From the NCBI GenBank assembly GCA_045534225.1, contig JAZSJJ010000009.1, positions 1-64,000 of the forward strand: DNA of 64,000 bases, written 5' to 3'. The notes under the pieces are model-generated. The model worked only from the letters and a program-made list of their open reading frames with translations, was not told the DNA's origin and did no database searches. This document shows, one piece after another, positions 1 to 8,610 of the stretch (positions are counted from its first letter, which is position 1; every line of letters begins with the position of its first letter). The position numbers and the translations under genes are program-made. This DNA comes from UMGS1649 sp045534225 (GTDB lineage Bacteria > Bacillota > Clostridia > TANB77 > CAG-465).

Positions 1-621
1 ATAATCTATATATCTACCTAGTTTCACAAAGGAGAAGACACTTACACAAGCTTCGAAATACAAATTATGTACAAGTTCAAATCTTCCAGCAAATATTAGT
101 ATCATATTTATAAAGCTATATATAAAGCTCGAAATAACACCTATAGTTACTAGAGTATCCATATTAGGCATTGTTTTAATAAATCTCTTTACACCGCTTA
201 TTATTATGTCCAATCCATATACCAAACTAAGTATTGCAAATATACACAATACAAGCGAATACCAAATTGCATGGTATTCCATATTTAAGAATGGTATTTG
301 TGGCCAGCCAAACATATTTCCCATAGAAATATATATAGTTATTACTGTTAATATAAAAGATGCTAATAATAAATACTTGCTTATATTCTTTTTATTTTCT
401 TTCTTAGGATTATATATACCTAAAGATTCAAAACCAGCTTCTTTTATGTATTCTTCTATCTTTTCTACATCTAGCTTAGTATCATCATATTCCACTAAAG
501 CCTGAGCAAGCACCAGATTCACTGATGCTTTTATACCTTCTTGTTTATTCAAATATTTTTCTAAGCCAGAAGAACAAGCGCTACAGCTCATACCACCTAT
601 ACTTAAAATCACTTTTTTCAT
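1..621 (-). CDS. copA: Copper-translocating P-type ATPase (CopA-like), N-terminal part, cut by window edge
   Basis: The first 207 codons of a heavy-metal P1B-type ATPase that runs off the left edge of the window. It would pump Cu(I) out of the cytoplasm at the cell membrane. The N-terminus holds one HMA metal-binding domain with GMSCSACSSG (Cys13 and Cys16 form the CxxC site). Membrane helices follow from about residue 80. A PNMDTLVTIG segment and a later YFEA...GRYIDY segment match the region before the actuator domain in CopA proteins. The phosphorylation site and CPC motif lie outside the window, so Cu over other metals is inferred from the HMA type and the adjacent CopZ-like gene. The ATG at 621 starts directly on the HMA domain. 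Confidence 0.88.
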   Translation of the reverse strand, partial: MKKVILSIGGMSCSACSSGLEKYLNKQEGIKASVNLVLAQALVEYDDTKLDVEKIEEYIKEAGFESLGIYNPKKENKKNISKYLLLASFILTVITIYISMGNMFGWPQIPFLNMEYHAIWYSLVLCIFAILSLVYGLDIIISGVKRFIKTMPNMDTLVTIGVISSFIYSFINMILIFAGRFELVHNLYFEACVSVFSFVKLGRYIDY

Positions 622-640
622 ATATTATTATCCCTTTAAA

Positions 641-841
641 TTAATCTATTACATCAAAGCCCAACGCTTCAATTTTATCTTTAAGTATCTTAGTTATATC
701 CTTAGCCATTTCAACTGTTACAGTTTTGGTTTTGTGACTTGCAACAATAGAATTAACACCTTCTATATCTTTTAAGGCACAGTTTATTCTGTTTTCACAA
801 CCGCCACACATTATACCTTCTACTTTAAATGTAACCGTCAT
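641..841 (-). CDS. copZ: CopZ-like heavy-metal-associated chaperone
   Basis: A 66-residue stand-alone HMA domain. The metal-binding loop GIMCGGCENR gives the CxxC pair Cys12/Cys15, and the length is typical of CopZ/Atx1 copper chaperones. It probably hands Cu(I) to the ATPase encoded 19 bp downstream on the same strand. An AGGAGG-like ribosome binding site precedes the ATG at 841. No CsoR/CopY regulator gene is visible in the window, so the control of this pair is not shown here. Confidence 0.85.
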   Translation of the reverse strand: MTVTFKVEGIMCGGCENRINCALKDIEGVNSIVASHKTKTVTVEMAKDITKILKDKIEALGFDVID

Positions 842-850
842 ATTTACCTC

Positions 851-1474
851 CTAGATAAATTTCTTACAAAAACTTCTTCTATGTGCTTTACAAAGTCCAT
901 ACTTTAATATTGCATCTGTATGTTCTTTTGTTCCATATCCTTTATTTTTAGCAAAACCGTACTCTGGATATTCTTTGTCTAGTTCAACAATCATATGATC
1001 CCTTGTAACCTTAGCTATTATTGACGCTGCTGCGATAGATTCACTTAACGCATCACCTTTTATTATTGGAGAATACGGTATATCTATTGGTACTTTCTTT
1101 TCTGCATCAACTAATGCATAGTCTGGTTTTACGCTTAAGCCTTCAACAGCTTTTTTCATAGCTAATCTTGTTGCTTCTAATATATTTATTCTATCTATTG
1201 TTTCTTCATCTACTATACCAACAGACCAAGCTACAGCTCTTTCTTTTACTATCTCAAATAATTCTTCTCTTTTCTTTTCTGTAAGTTTCTTAGAATCGTT
1301 TACACCTTCAATATGATCATCTTTTTTTAGAATAACTGCAGCTGCTACAACTGGTCCACATAATGGTCCACGTCCCGCTTCATCTATTCCACACACAAAC
1401 TCATATCCTTTAGCGTATAACGCTCTTTCGTATTCTAACATTTTATCTAATCTAAGTTGTTCTTTTTCTGTCAT
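851..1474 (-). CDS. rnhB: Ribonuclease HII
   Basis: A 207-residue cytoplasmic RNase H type 2 that removes ribonucleotides and RNA primers from RNA-DNA duplexes. The signature GIDEAGRGPLCGPVVAAA near residues 29-46 carries the first catalytic Asp and Glu. Later acidic residues lie in the VDAEKK segment and in the ASIIAKVTRD segment that is conserved in the family. The ATG at 1474 directly abuts the rsmI stop at 1475, which suggests co-transcription with translational coupling. Length and motifs are complete. Confidence 0.95.
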   Translation of the reverse strand: MTEKEQLRLDKMLEYERALYAKGYEFVCGIDEAGRGPLCGPVVAAAVILKKDDHIEGVNDSKKLTEKKREELFEIVKERAVAWSVGIVDEETIDRINILEATRLAMKKAVEGLSVKPDYALVDAEKKVPIDIPYSPIIKGDALSESIAAASIIAKVTRDHMIVELDKEYPEYGFAKNKGYGTKEHTDAILKYGLCKAHRRSFCKKFI

Positions 1475-2341
1475 TTAAACACACTCCATATACACTTCGT
1501 TCTTTGTTTTTCCTCTTTCTTTCGCCACTTTCTTAATTGCTTCCTTTTTGTCTACACCTTGTCCTACATAGTATTCGACAAGTTCTCTATCTGTCATTTT
1601 ATCTATTCCGAGTTTTTCGTTTTCTTCTTCTCTTCTTTGTTCTTCGCCTTCTTTATTTCCTTCAATAATTAAAACGATTTCACCTTTAATACCATTTGTC
1701 TCAATTTCTTCTATTTGTTCTGTAAGTGTAGAATATCTACATTCTTCATGAAGCTTAGTAAGTTCTCTTGCTATACATATTCTTCTTTCACCTAAGTGTT
1801 TTAATATATCTTTTAATGTATATAAAATCTTATGTGGTGCTTCATAGAATACCATTGTTCTTGTTTCATATTTAAGACTTTCTAATCTTTCACGACGTCT
1901 AGTAGGTCTCATTGGTAAGAAACCTTCAAATGTAAATGTATCTGAATCAAAATTCGTGTATGCTATTGCTGTTGTAAGAGCAGTAACACCAGGTATAACT
2001 TCTATTTTATACCCTTCATCTATTAACGTTTCTACTAACGCTTCACCAGGATCAGATATTCTTGGCATCCCCGCATCTGAAACAAGTGCAATTTGTTTTC
2101 CTTCGTCTAAAAGTCTTCTAACTTCATCTATTTTATCTTTTTCGTTATGTCTATGATAACTAATTTGTGGTTTAGATATTTCTAGGTGATTTAATAACTT
2201 TAATGTTTGTCTTGTATCTTCTGCTAAAATTAAATCCACTTCTTTTAATGTATCTATTGCACGTAAAGTAATATCTCTTAAATTACCTATTGGTGTACCT
2301 ACCAAATATAGCTTCCCAGCTATTTCTTCTTTTTTACTCAT
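1475..2341 (-). CDS. rsmI: 16S rRNA (cytidine1402-2'-O)-methyltransferase
   Basis: A 288-residue member of the tetrapyrrole-methylase fold. Together with RsmH this family modifies C1402 in the ribosomal P-site. Family motifs visible are LYLVGTPIGNLRDIT (SAM-binding loop, residues about 12-26), ILAEDTRQT, SYHRHNE, LVSDAGMPRISDPG and the GFLPMRPTRRRERL segment. The start codon overlaps the stop of the upstream methyltransferase by one base (TAATG), an arrangement typical of translational coupling. The C-terminal 60 residues are charged and Glu/Lys-rich. Confidence 0.94.
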   Translation of the reverse strand: MSKKEEIAGKLYLVGTPIGNLRDITLRAIDTLKEVDLILAEDTRQTLKLLNHLEISKPQISYHRHNEKDKIDEVRRLLDEGKQIALVSDAGMPRISDPGEALVETLIDEGYKIEVIPGVTALTTAIAYTNFDSDTFTFEGFLPMRPTRRRERLESLKYETRTMVFYEAPHKILYTLKDILKHLGERRICIARELTKLHEECRYSTLTEQIEEIETNGIKGEIVLIIEGNKEGEEQRREEENEKLGIDKMTDRELVEYYVGQGVDKKEAIKKVAKERGKTKNEVYMECV

Positions 2342-3096
2342 TATTCCTCCACATTATCCATACCATATATTTCATATACAGTATTAGTATAATTTCCATT
2401 CTCATCATATTCTATTATGCTAGGTAGCACTGTACATTCATTGCCGCCACCTAGTACATATTCACAAAGTACTATACTAGGTTTCTTTGTAACACTAGGT
2501 TGTAAAAACTGTAGTTCTTTTATCTCTAGGTTATACTTTCTACCTAATGTTATTAAATCTGCTATTCTTTCTGGTTTATGTACAATATATAACTTACCCT
2601 TAAATCTTAATAACTTAGATGCAGTCTTAAATATATCTTCTAGCACACACATAACTTCATGTCTTGCTATATATTTTTCATCTATATCATTAACCGTTCC
2701 TGTTCCCGCTTTTTTATATGGGGGATTAGATATTACCACATCTACTTTATCTTTTCCAGTTATTTCGACAATTTTTTCACGTATTTTTTCCACATTCTTA
2801 AGATTTTCCTTAACAACATATAACTTATTTTGCAGTTCATTAAGCTCAATATTTTTAAGCGCCAGATTATACATCTTATCTTGAAGCTCTACTCCAATTA
2901 TTTTATTACACTTAACTTTCTCAGAAATAATTACAGGCATAACCGCTGAACCCGTTCCTAAATCTAATATATTTGTATCTTTATTTGTTTTCTTAACCAT
3001 ATTAGCAAGAAGCACAGAATCCATACCGAATAAAAAGAGGTCTGTATCTTGCACTATCTTCTTCCCATTAAGGTTTAAATCATCTATTCTTTCCAT
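2341..3096 (-). CDS. tRNA1(Val) A37 N6-methyltransferase family protein (TrmN6/YfiC-like)
   Basis: A class I SAM-dependent methyltransferase of the TrmN6 family, expected to methylate N6 of an adenine in tRNA. The LDLGTGSAVMPVI loop binds SAM and VVISNPPYKK is the NPPY catalytic motif of N6-adenine methyltransferases. The open frame extends to 3165, but the ATG at 3096 (product MERIDDLNLNG...) is preceded by GAGGA at good spacing and matches the family N-terminus, so the extra 23 hydrophobic residues are unlikely to be translated. It heads the rsmI-rnhB group. The exact RNA target is not shown by the sequence. Confidence 0.85.
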   Translation of the reverse strand: MERIDDLNLNGKKIVQDTDLFLFGMDSVLLANMVKKTNKDTNILDLGTGSAVMPVIISEKVKCNKIIGVELQDKMYNLALKNIELNELQNKLYVVKENLKNVEKIREKIVEITGKDKVDVVISNPPYKKAGTGTVNDIDEKYIARHEVMCVLEDIFKTASKLLRFKGKLYIVHKPERIADLITLGRKYNLEIKELQFLQPSVTKKPSIVLCEYVLGGGNECTVLPSIIEYDENGNYTNTVYEIYGMDNVEE

Positions 3097-3153
3097 AAAA
3101 AATCCTCGGATATATTTTATCATAAAAATAATAAAAAGAAAAGAATAAACAAA

Positions 3154-3184
3154 AAGGAAAAACATAACAGTTACCTGTTATGTT
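3154..3184 (-). terminator. Intrinsic terminator after the first prepilin-like gene
   Basis: An inverted repeat AACATAACAG / CTGTTATGTT (3161-3170 and 3175-3184) with a four-base loop. On the minus strand a T-run follows directly, 34 bp past the stop at 3218. The stem is AT-rich, and the plus strand also has T-rich sequence after it. Confidence 0.75.
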
Positions 3185-3217
3185 TTCTTTTATTATTTAA
3201 TTTGTTTACTGATTTAA

Positions 3218-4150
3218 TTATTCTGCTACATAGTTATAATGCATAGTTGCATTTGTAAAGGACACATTACCCATTGTATCTAATGATAGATTTGACCATT
3301 CTGTTTCTGTACCAGCATAATATACATCTGTTAAATTGTCTGCATATCCAAATACCCACACACCAAGTGTTGTAAATGTTTTCGGCAATACTATCTTCTC
3401 TAATGATTTACATACCATAAACGCACCATAATTTATATTTGTAACACCTTCTGGTATTACTATTTCTTTTATATTTACACATAACGCAAATGCATTATTG
3501 TCAATTGTTACCAATGTATCCGGTAATACTATTTCTGTAAATTGCGATTGATCATCAAGCGCTGGGTTTAGCGAACCTGCTGTACTAGATGAAAACGCTC
3601 CCGCTTTTATTGAAGTTACTGTATATGTCTCACCATCAGGTCCAGTTACTGTTGATGGAATTGCAACTCTTGTTACAGTATTTCCTTCATCATCCTTTAT
3701 TGCTGTTGTATAAGGATATTTATCTGTTCTATCATTATAGTATCCTGTTACCGCATACTTCTCTTGCACGCCTTTTAATGCTGCCGTCATATTTGTCGTA
3801 TCATAATCATATGTATAATAGTCAAATGGTTCGATTGGTCCTTCACCTTTTTTATTTACTTCTACACCTTTGTCTGATACATCTATATCATAATCATCAG
3901 TATAATCTTTCATTTGATCTAAAACATAATCTTTTAATTGATTGCCTCTAAGAGCATCCATATATCCATCAGCCCACGTTAATGTAGCTAATTGTTGTAC
4001 TTGTTGCAAATTAGTTGCATCTGTCGCTTCGCTTGCTTTATTTATTATCCCTGTATTACTTAAAGTAATTACTACTGAAGCTGCTAAGATTATCATAACT
4101 ATTATTGTTATTACTAGTACTATTAGCGATATACCTTGTTTTCTTTTCAT
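3218..4150 (-). CDS. Prepilin-like surface protein with BspA-type leucine-rich repeats (first of three)
   Basis: 310 residues. The N-terminus MKRKQG followed by ISLIVLVITIIVMIILAASV has the short basic leader, Gly and continuous hydrophobic helix of type IV prepilins, but the usual Glu at position 5 after the cleavage point is Val. A charged alpha-helical spacer and a module with YTYDYDTTNMTAAL lead into BspA-like LRR_5 repeats at about residues 175-300 (for example LPDTLVTIDNNAFALC and IPEGVTNINYGAFMVC). The protein is probably membrane-anchored and exposed on the surface. GGGGG precedes the ATG at 4150. The same N-terminus and LRR module occur in the next gene upstream. No prepilin peptidase gene is in the window, so processing is inferred. 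Confidence 0.75.
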   Translation of the reverse strand: MKRKQGISLIVLVITIIVMIILAASVVITLSNTGIINKASEATDATNLQQVQQLATLTWADGYMDALRGNQLKDYVLDQMKDYTDDYDIDVSDKGVEVNKKGEGPIEPFDYYTYDYDTTNMTAALKGVQEKYAVTGYYNDRTDKYPYTTAIKDDEGNTVTRVAIPSTVTGPDGETYTVTSIKAGAFSSSTAGSLNPALDDQSQFTEIVLPDTLVTIDNNAFALCVNIKEIVIPEGVTNINYGAFMVCKSLEKIVLPKTFTTLGVWVFGYADNLTDVYYAGTETEWSNLSLDTMGNVSFTNATMHYNYVAE

Positions 4151-4181
4151 TTGTTTTCCCCCTTTATATCTTCATAAATCA

Positions 4182-4210
4182 ATACTATAATATATTTTAT
4201 GTTTTTTCAA
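4182..4210 (-). promoter_or_regulatory. Promoter of the first prepilin-like gene
   Basis: On the minus strand TTGAAA (4205-4210) and TAGTAT (4182-4187) are separated by 17 bp of A/T-rich sequence. The other two prepilin-like genes have nearly superimposable elements at 6131-6159 and 9872-9900, which raises confidence above that of a chance match in AT-rich DNA. Confidence 0.55.
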
Positions 4211-4215
4211 TATTT

Positions 4216-4255
4216 ATATAAAAATTAAGGACATAATATTTTACTATCATGCCCT
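4216..4255 (-). terminator. Intrinsic terminator after the second prepilin-like gene
   Basis: On the minus strand AGGGCAT and ATGTCCT pair with one G-U wobble (positions 4249-4255 and 4228-4234). TAATTTTTA follows. It lies just past the stop at 4273. Confidence 0.55.
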
Positions 4256-4272
4256 ATTATATACGTTTTACT

Positions 4273-6102
4273 CTAATCCGCTATTGAATATTGAGTATCA
4301 CATATTACTATTTTTTCTTCAAATTCTTTTCCTTCATATGACCATTGAGCGTCAAATACTATATTTGAATATTGTGCTTGTGTGCCTGAATAACCTATTA
4401 CATCTAATTCATTCCAATAACTAAACGCTTGATAGCCCACTGTAGTTAAGCTCTTTGGTAATATTAATTTAGTAGTTTTATTCCAACTAAAGAATGCATA
4501 TTCTCCTATTGTTACTATTGTTTCAGGTAATATTAAGCTTGTAAAACTTGGTTGAGTGGTTGCTGTTATTCTATATGGCACTGAAAATGCATTGTTTGCT
4601 ATTGCTGTTATAGTATATTCTTTATTATCTGCTGGATTTACTACCTTAGATGGTATTATTATGTCTGTGATTCTAGCTCCATTATCATCTATTATTGCTT
4701 TAGGATATGGATATGGCGATGGCAAACTATAATGTTCGTAGTATCCAACTTCTTGATATATATCTTTTATCTTCTTTAGTGTAGCTGTCATTGTTGTTGA
4801 ATCATAAGTAAATTCAAAGAATTTTGTATCTAATGCTGTGTAATTTTCTGGTGCAATATTAGATTCAGGTTTAAATACTTTCTTAGCAGTCTTTCCGTTA
4901 AATGCAACCGCTTCAAATGTAGTCTCGCCTACACTTATCATATTAATTTCAACCGTTTCTCCAGACATTACTGTTACAGTTTTTCCATTTGCTCCTTTAA
5001 TTAAAATTTCTCCATCTTGTAATTCTGCTAAATCATAATACTTTTTAGTTTCAACCGCTTTCATTACTATTAATAATTTTTCTTTTGTCATATAATTTAC
5101 TTGATATGATTCATTATAATTTGCAAGAAGTTGATCCATATTATTTATATCTGAAATTCCCATGTCGCATTCTACAAACTCTTCAAAAGTACTAGCATTC
5201 TTAAGGTCAGTTAAATTCCACCAATCTTCATATTCAGCTAAAGCAATTCTACCTTCCATATATATTTCTTCATATGTTTTTGTAGTATTTTTTAGTTCAT
5301 TTTCAGCAAACGCTATATAACCATCTCCGTAATATCCTTCTGGTTTAACAGCCTCGAAAGACATAGCTAAATCTCTCAAGCTTTCAAACTCATAATATTC
5401 AATCATACCTGCCAAAGTAGTGTAAGCACCGCTGTCATATATTAAAGCCCATGTTGCGACTAATTGATTTATGTTTTGATACATTGGTTCCATATAGCCC
5501 TGTTCTGCATTCCAATAATTATTTCCATCTACAAATATTTGTTCAAGTTCTGTATCAGAAACAGTTGCTAAAATCGCTTCTGCGTATTCTTCGTATGAAG
5601 AATATGTTTCACCTGTTGAGCCATCTTCTTTTTCCCAACCTTCAATTATTGGTGTAACATATACTTTATATGGTATAGATGTAACTGGCGAATTATATGT
5701 TATGGCAAGTGTTAGTTCATTTTTCTTGCCTTGTTCATTAACGCCTATAGTTATAGACAAATCATCTCCAACTATAATTACATATTTCCCATCTGCTGTT
5801 ATTATTCTATCTCCGTTTTTAGTACTTCCTTTAAAATGTTGATGTAATTTTTCTAGTAACAGTGCTTTGGTTAATCTTAAATTTCTATCAGAACCAGTAT
5901 GTATATTACCCAACTCTAATGCTTTTACAACATCCGCTTCTTGCTGTAATGATTTCATATCTGTCATTGTTGTTGCATCTGAGGCCTTTCCTATTATCCC
6001 TGTATTACTTAGCGTCATTACTACGCTTGCTGCTAGTATTATCATAACTATTATTGTTATTACTAATACTATTAACGATATACCTTTTTTGTTATTCTTC
6101 AT
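4273..6102 (-). CDS. Prepilin-like surface protein with BspA-type leucine-rich repeats (second of three)
   Basis: 609 residues from the ATG at 6102, chosen over an in-frame ATG at 6126 because GGAGG sits just before it and the product then starts MKNNKKG directly before the prepilin-like helix ISLIVLVITIIVMIILAASV. The middle 350 residues are acidic and Tyr-rich and match no family I recognise. The C-terminus (from about residue 435) repeats the module of the first gene, with a YDSTTMTATL segment and LRR_5-like units such as LPETIVTIGEYAFF. This suggests duplication of the C-terminal adhesin-like module. It has its own promoter and terminator. Val replaces the usual pilin Glu5. Confidence 0.72.
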   Translation of the reverse strand: MKNNKKGISLIVLVITIIVMIILAASVVMTLSNTGIIGKASDATTMTDMKSLQQEADVVKALELGNIHTGSDRNLRLTKALLLEKLHQHFKGSTKNGDRIITADGKYVIIVGDDLSITIGVNEQGKKNELTLAITYNSPVTSIPYKVYVTPIIEGWEKEDGSTGETYSSYEEYAEAILATVSDTELEQIFVDGNNYWNAEQGYMEPMYQNINQLVATWALIYDSGAYTTLAGMIEYYEFESLRDLAMSFEAVKPEGYYGDGYIAFAENELKNTTKTYEEIYMEGRIALAEYEDWWNLTDLKNASTFEEFVECDMGISDINNMDQLLANYNESYQVNYMTKEKLLIVMKAVETKKYYDLAELQDGEILIKGANGKTVTVMSGETVEINMISVGETTFEAVAFNGKTAKKVFKPESNIAPENYTALDTKFFEFTYDSTTMTATLKKIKDIYQEVGYYEHYSLPSPYPYPKAIIDDNGARITDIIIPSKVVNPADNKEYTITAIANNAFSVPYRITATTQPSFTSLILPETIVTIGEYAFFSWNKTTKLILPKSLTTVGYQAFSYWNELDVIGYSGTQAQYSNIVFDAQWSYEGKEFEEKIVICDTQYSIAD

Positions 6103-6130
6103 TCGTTTTCCTCCATATTTATACACAAAA

Positions 6131-6159
6131 ATATTATAATATATTTTTTATTTTGGCAA
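6131..6159 (-). promoter_or_regulatory. Promoter of the second prepilin-like gene
   Basis: On the minus strand TTGCCA (6154-6159) and TAATAT (6131-6136) are spaced by 17 bp. The -35 element lies inside the last codons of the upstream O-antigen-ligase-like gene, so this pilin-like gene can be transcribed independently of it. The geometry is the same as at 4182-4210 and 9872-9900. Confidence 0.55.
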
Positions 6160-8508
6160 TACATTTTTTGAATATTCATACATATTTTTTTGTTCTTCAA
6201 GAAACATATTAATGTACATTTCTTCCATTCTGTTTGCATCTTTGTTTTTTATACATAAAACAACCTTTTCATTATTATTAACTATATACTCCGCAAATTT
6301 ATCTACATACTCATTATTATCTATATTCTTTAATATGTTGTCTGCCATTCTATTTAACATCATAGCAAATCCAGGATTTATAGTTAGCTTTTCTTTTGAA
6401 ATAGTATTATATATATACTCTAAACTTTTACCATTTAATTTTGCATAATCTAAACTATATATTACATCATAGATACAGCCTCTGTATTTACCGTCATCTT
6501 CCAACTCGCTTATTTTTACTAAAGCCTCATTATATTTTTCTTGTTTAATATACTCATTACTTACATCTACTATTTTATCTTTTTCGTTTACTAGTGCATA
6601 TGTACTTACCCCTAGCAATATAACTAAACTACTTATTACTGTACAAGATATATTTATAACTAGATTTAATTTGTTTGTTAAATTCGTTTCTTTACTTTTA
6701 TTTTCATTTTCATTTTCTTCATTGTTACAAGTTATTAAAGCAAATATTGATATCCAAACAACATTCACTACAAAGAATGACATATTAAAGTCTACCAACG
6801 AATGTATATTAAGTAATATAAACGCTGCATCTAATAAATTAAAATGTTTTTTCTTAATAATTACAAATACTACATAGCCTACAATAACTATTAAAAGTAT
6901 TCCTGATGCTATACCATTATCTATTGTTAATTGTAGTATGTGGCTATGCGGTTCTGATGCACTGTACATATATTCTTGTACAATAGTATAATTATATTTC
7001 CAGCCATTCGCCCCGCTACCTGTTAATGGATTATTTTTAATTATCTTTAGTGCATCTTTATGGTATACAAATCTCTCCCACAAACTTTTATTATTTAACG
7101 TAAAACTTTCTATTTTTTCTACTAAATTTATTGGTAAATATGCATAACTTAATCCTTTTGTTTTTCCGTTTATATTTACGCTATTTATTCTCAACCCATC
7201 TTGCAAATATTCATTATTGCTCTTAAAGAATATTACTATAGCTACAGTACTATCCATTGTCTTAAACTTAATTTCTTTATTTCCTTTAAATGTACTAAAG
7301 TCTATACTATGTGTTTCTATAGTATCATAATACTTATTTTCTTCAGTTATCTCTATAGTATATACACCGTCAATATTCTTTAACGTTTTTGCATCTATAT
7401 CTAAAGAAATCGTGTAATCTGTATTTGACTGTATATCATATAACTTATAACGTACTTCTTCACTATTTCCACCATTTACAAATATATTAAGTGGTGTTAT
7501 TAATTTTAATCCAACTATATATGCTAAAAGTATAAATACTACAAGACCAAGCATTAAACATATACATGTTGTTAATTTTATATTTGCTAATTTATTTTTT
7601 ATCTTATTAAGAAGATTTGTTATAAGCGCACTAACTCCCGCAAAACCTACTACACTTAACCACGCAAATATATAGATTTTTTCAGGTATAAATAGATTTA
7701 AGATTTTTATTCCTATAAAAGATAATATAATATTTATCAATAACACACATGCGTTATATACTCTATCTTTATTAAATAAAAAATACATTCCAAACACTAA
7801 AACTGTAATAAGCCATACACTTCGTGAGTATGTCATTATTAAAGCTAAAGTAAATATATACATTAAACTTGCATACACGTACCACAACATATCTTTTTTA
7901 TTATTATCTTTATTATTGTTAGTCTCTATATTATTAATCTTATTTAATTTATCTAAAACTAAAAATATACCTATTGCCATAAGCACAGCAAATGTATTGG
8001 CATAGCATAATACAGAAAACATTCTAGCTTCATAATTTACTACATTAGGTATTCCAATATATTTCATATATCTATATACTGTTCTACCCAACATTTCATC
8101 AAATCCAAAGAAAGATAATATTAAAAGTCCAGCAAGCAATATATTAATTATCTTTTCTTTACCACTGCTACTTTTATTCAATTTATCTTTTAACATTAAA
8201 TATATATTAAATAACGCTATGTTTTTGGTTAACGCTATTAATGTATCTTCTAAATTAGCATAAGAATTAAACAAAAGCGGTATTAATGGAGTTAAGTAAA
8301 ATAACATAACAAATATATCTATTTTGCTTGTAAATAATTTCTCTTTTTTTACTATTTTATATATTCCTAATATTATTCCTATCCCTATTATACACATACT
8401 AAATACCAGTGTATTTTCTTTAAGCGGTGTTCCCACTAGAACAAAGGATATTAAAAGAATTAGCATAAATATATATTCTGTTCCTTTTGTTACTACATTC
8501 TTTAGCAT
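6148..8508 (-). CDS. O-antigen ligase/polymerase-like membrane protein (Wzy_C type) with inserted beta domain
   Basis: 786 residues. About ten membrane helices (residues 12-345) are followed by an extracellular region of about 150 residues with a beta-rich, jelly-roll-like segment (LYDIQSNTDYTISLDI ... DGLRINSVNINGK). The Wzy_C/O-antigen-ligase signature then appears near residues 495-535: NPLTGSGANGWKYNY and SEPHSHILQL. More helices follow, and a soluble tail of about 130 residues with a TPR-like helical pattern (KYNEALVKISELEDDGKY). The family polymerises or transfers undecaprenol-linked glycans. It sits between prepilin-like genes and downstream of flippase and initiating transferase genes, so it could be the polymerase of that pathway or a protein O-glycosylating ligase. 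The sequence alone does not decide. Confidence 0.75.
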   Translation of the reverse strand: MLKNVVTKGTEYIFMLILLISFVLVGTPLKENTLVFSMCIIGIGIILGIYKIVKKEKLFTSKIDIFVMLFYLTPLIPLLFNSYANLEDTLIALTKNIALFNIYLMLKDKLNKSSSGKEKIINILLAGLLILSFFGFDEMLGRTVYRYMKYIGIPNVVNYEARMFSVLCYANTFAVLMAIGIFLVLDKLNKINNIETNNNKDNNKKDMLWYVYASLMYIFTLALIMTYSRSVWLITVLVFGMYFLFNKDRVYNACVLLINIILSFIGIKILNLFIPEKIYIFAWLSVVGFAGVSALITNLLNKIKNKLANIKLTTCICLMLGLVVFILLAYIVGLKLITPLNIFVNGGNSEEVRYKLYDIQSNTDYTISLDIDAKTLKNIDGVYTIEITEENKYYDTIETHSIDFSTFKGNKEIKFKTMDSTVAIVIFFKSNNEYLQDGLRINSVNINGKTKGLSYAYLPINLVEKIESFTLNNKSLWERFVYHKDALKIIKNNPLTGSGANGWKYNYTIVQEYMYSASEPHSHILQLTIDNGIASGILLIVIVGYVVFVIIKKKHFNLLDAAFILLNIHSLVDFNMSFFVVNVVWISIFALITCNNEENENENKSKETNLTNKLNLVINISCTVISSLVILLGVSTYALVNEKDKIVDVSNEYIKQEKYNEALVKISELEDDGKYRGCIYDVIYSLDYAKLNGKSLEYIYNTISKEKLTINPGFAMMLNRMADNILKNIDNNEYVDKFAEYIVNNNEKVVLCIKNKDANRMEEMYINMFLEEQKNMYEYSKNVLPK

Positions 8509-8562
8509 ATATGTTTTATTCCTTTCATCTTATTTTCATTATTATATACTATATTGTTTAAT

Positions 8563-8599
8563 AAAAAAAGGACCATGAATTATTTATCATCGTCCTTTT
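8563..8599 (-). terminator. Intrinsic terminator after the third prepilin-like gene
   Basis: AAAGGAC...ATGA pairs with TCAT...GTCCTTT (8567-8577 and 8587-8598, with a C-C mismatch). On the minus strand TTTTTTTATT follows. It lies 12 bp beyond the stop at 8611. Confidence 0.75.
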
Positions 8600-8610
8600 A
8601 TTCTTAATAT

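Noticed and set aside
206..505. 99-codon plus-strand frame at the left end
   Set aside because: It lies antisense to the CopA coding sequence, which has a clear CxxC domain and continuous frame to the window edge.
2417..2884. Long plus-strand open frame opposite the tRNA methyltransferase gene
   Set aside because: It is the antisense shadow of a gene with clear family motifs, has no ribosome binding site, and its product is a low-complexity Ser/Leu/Ile sequence.
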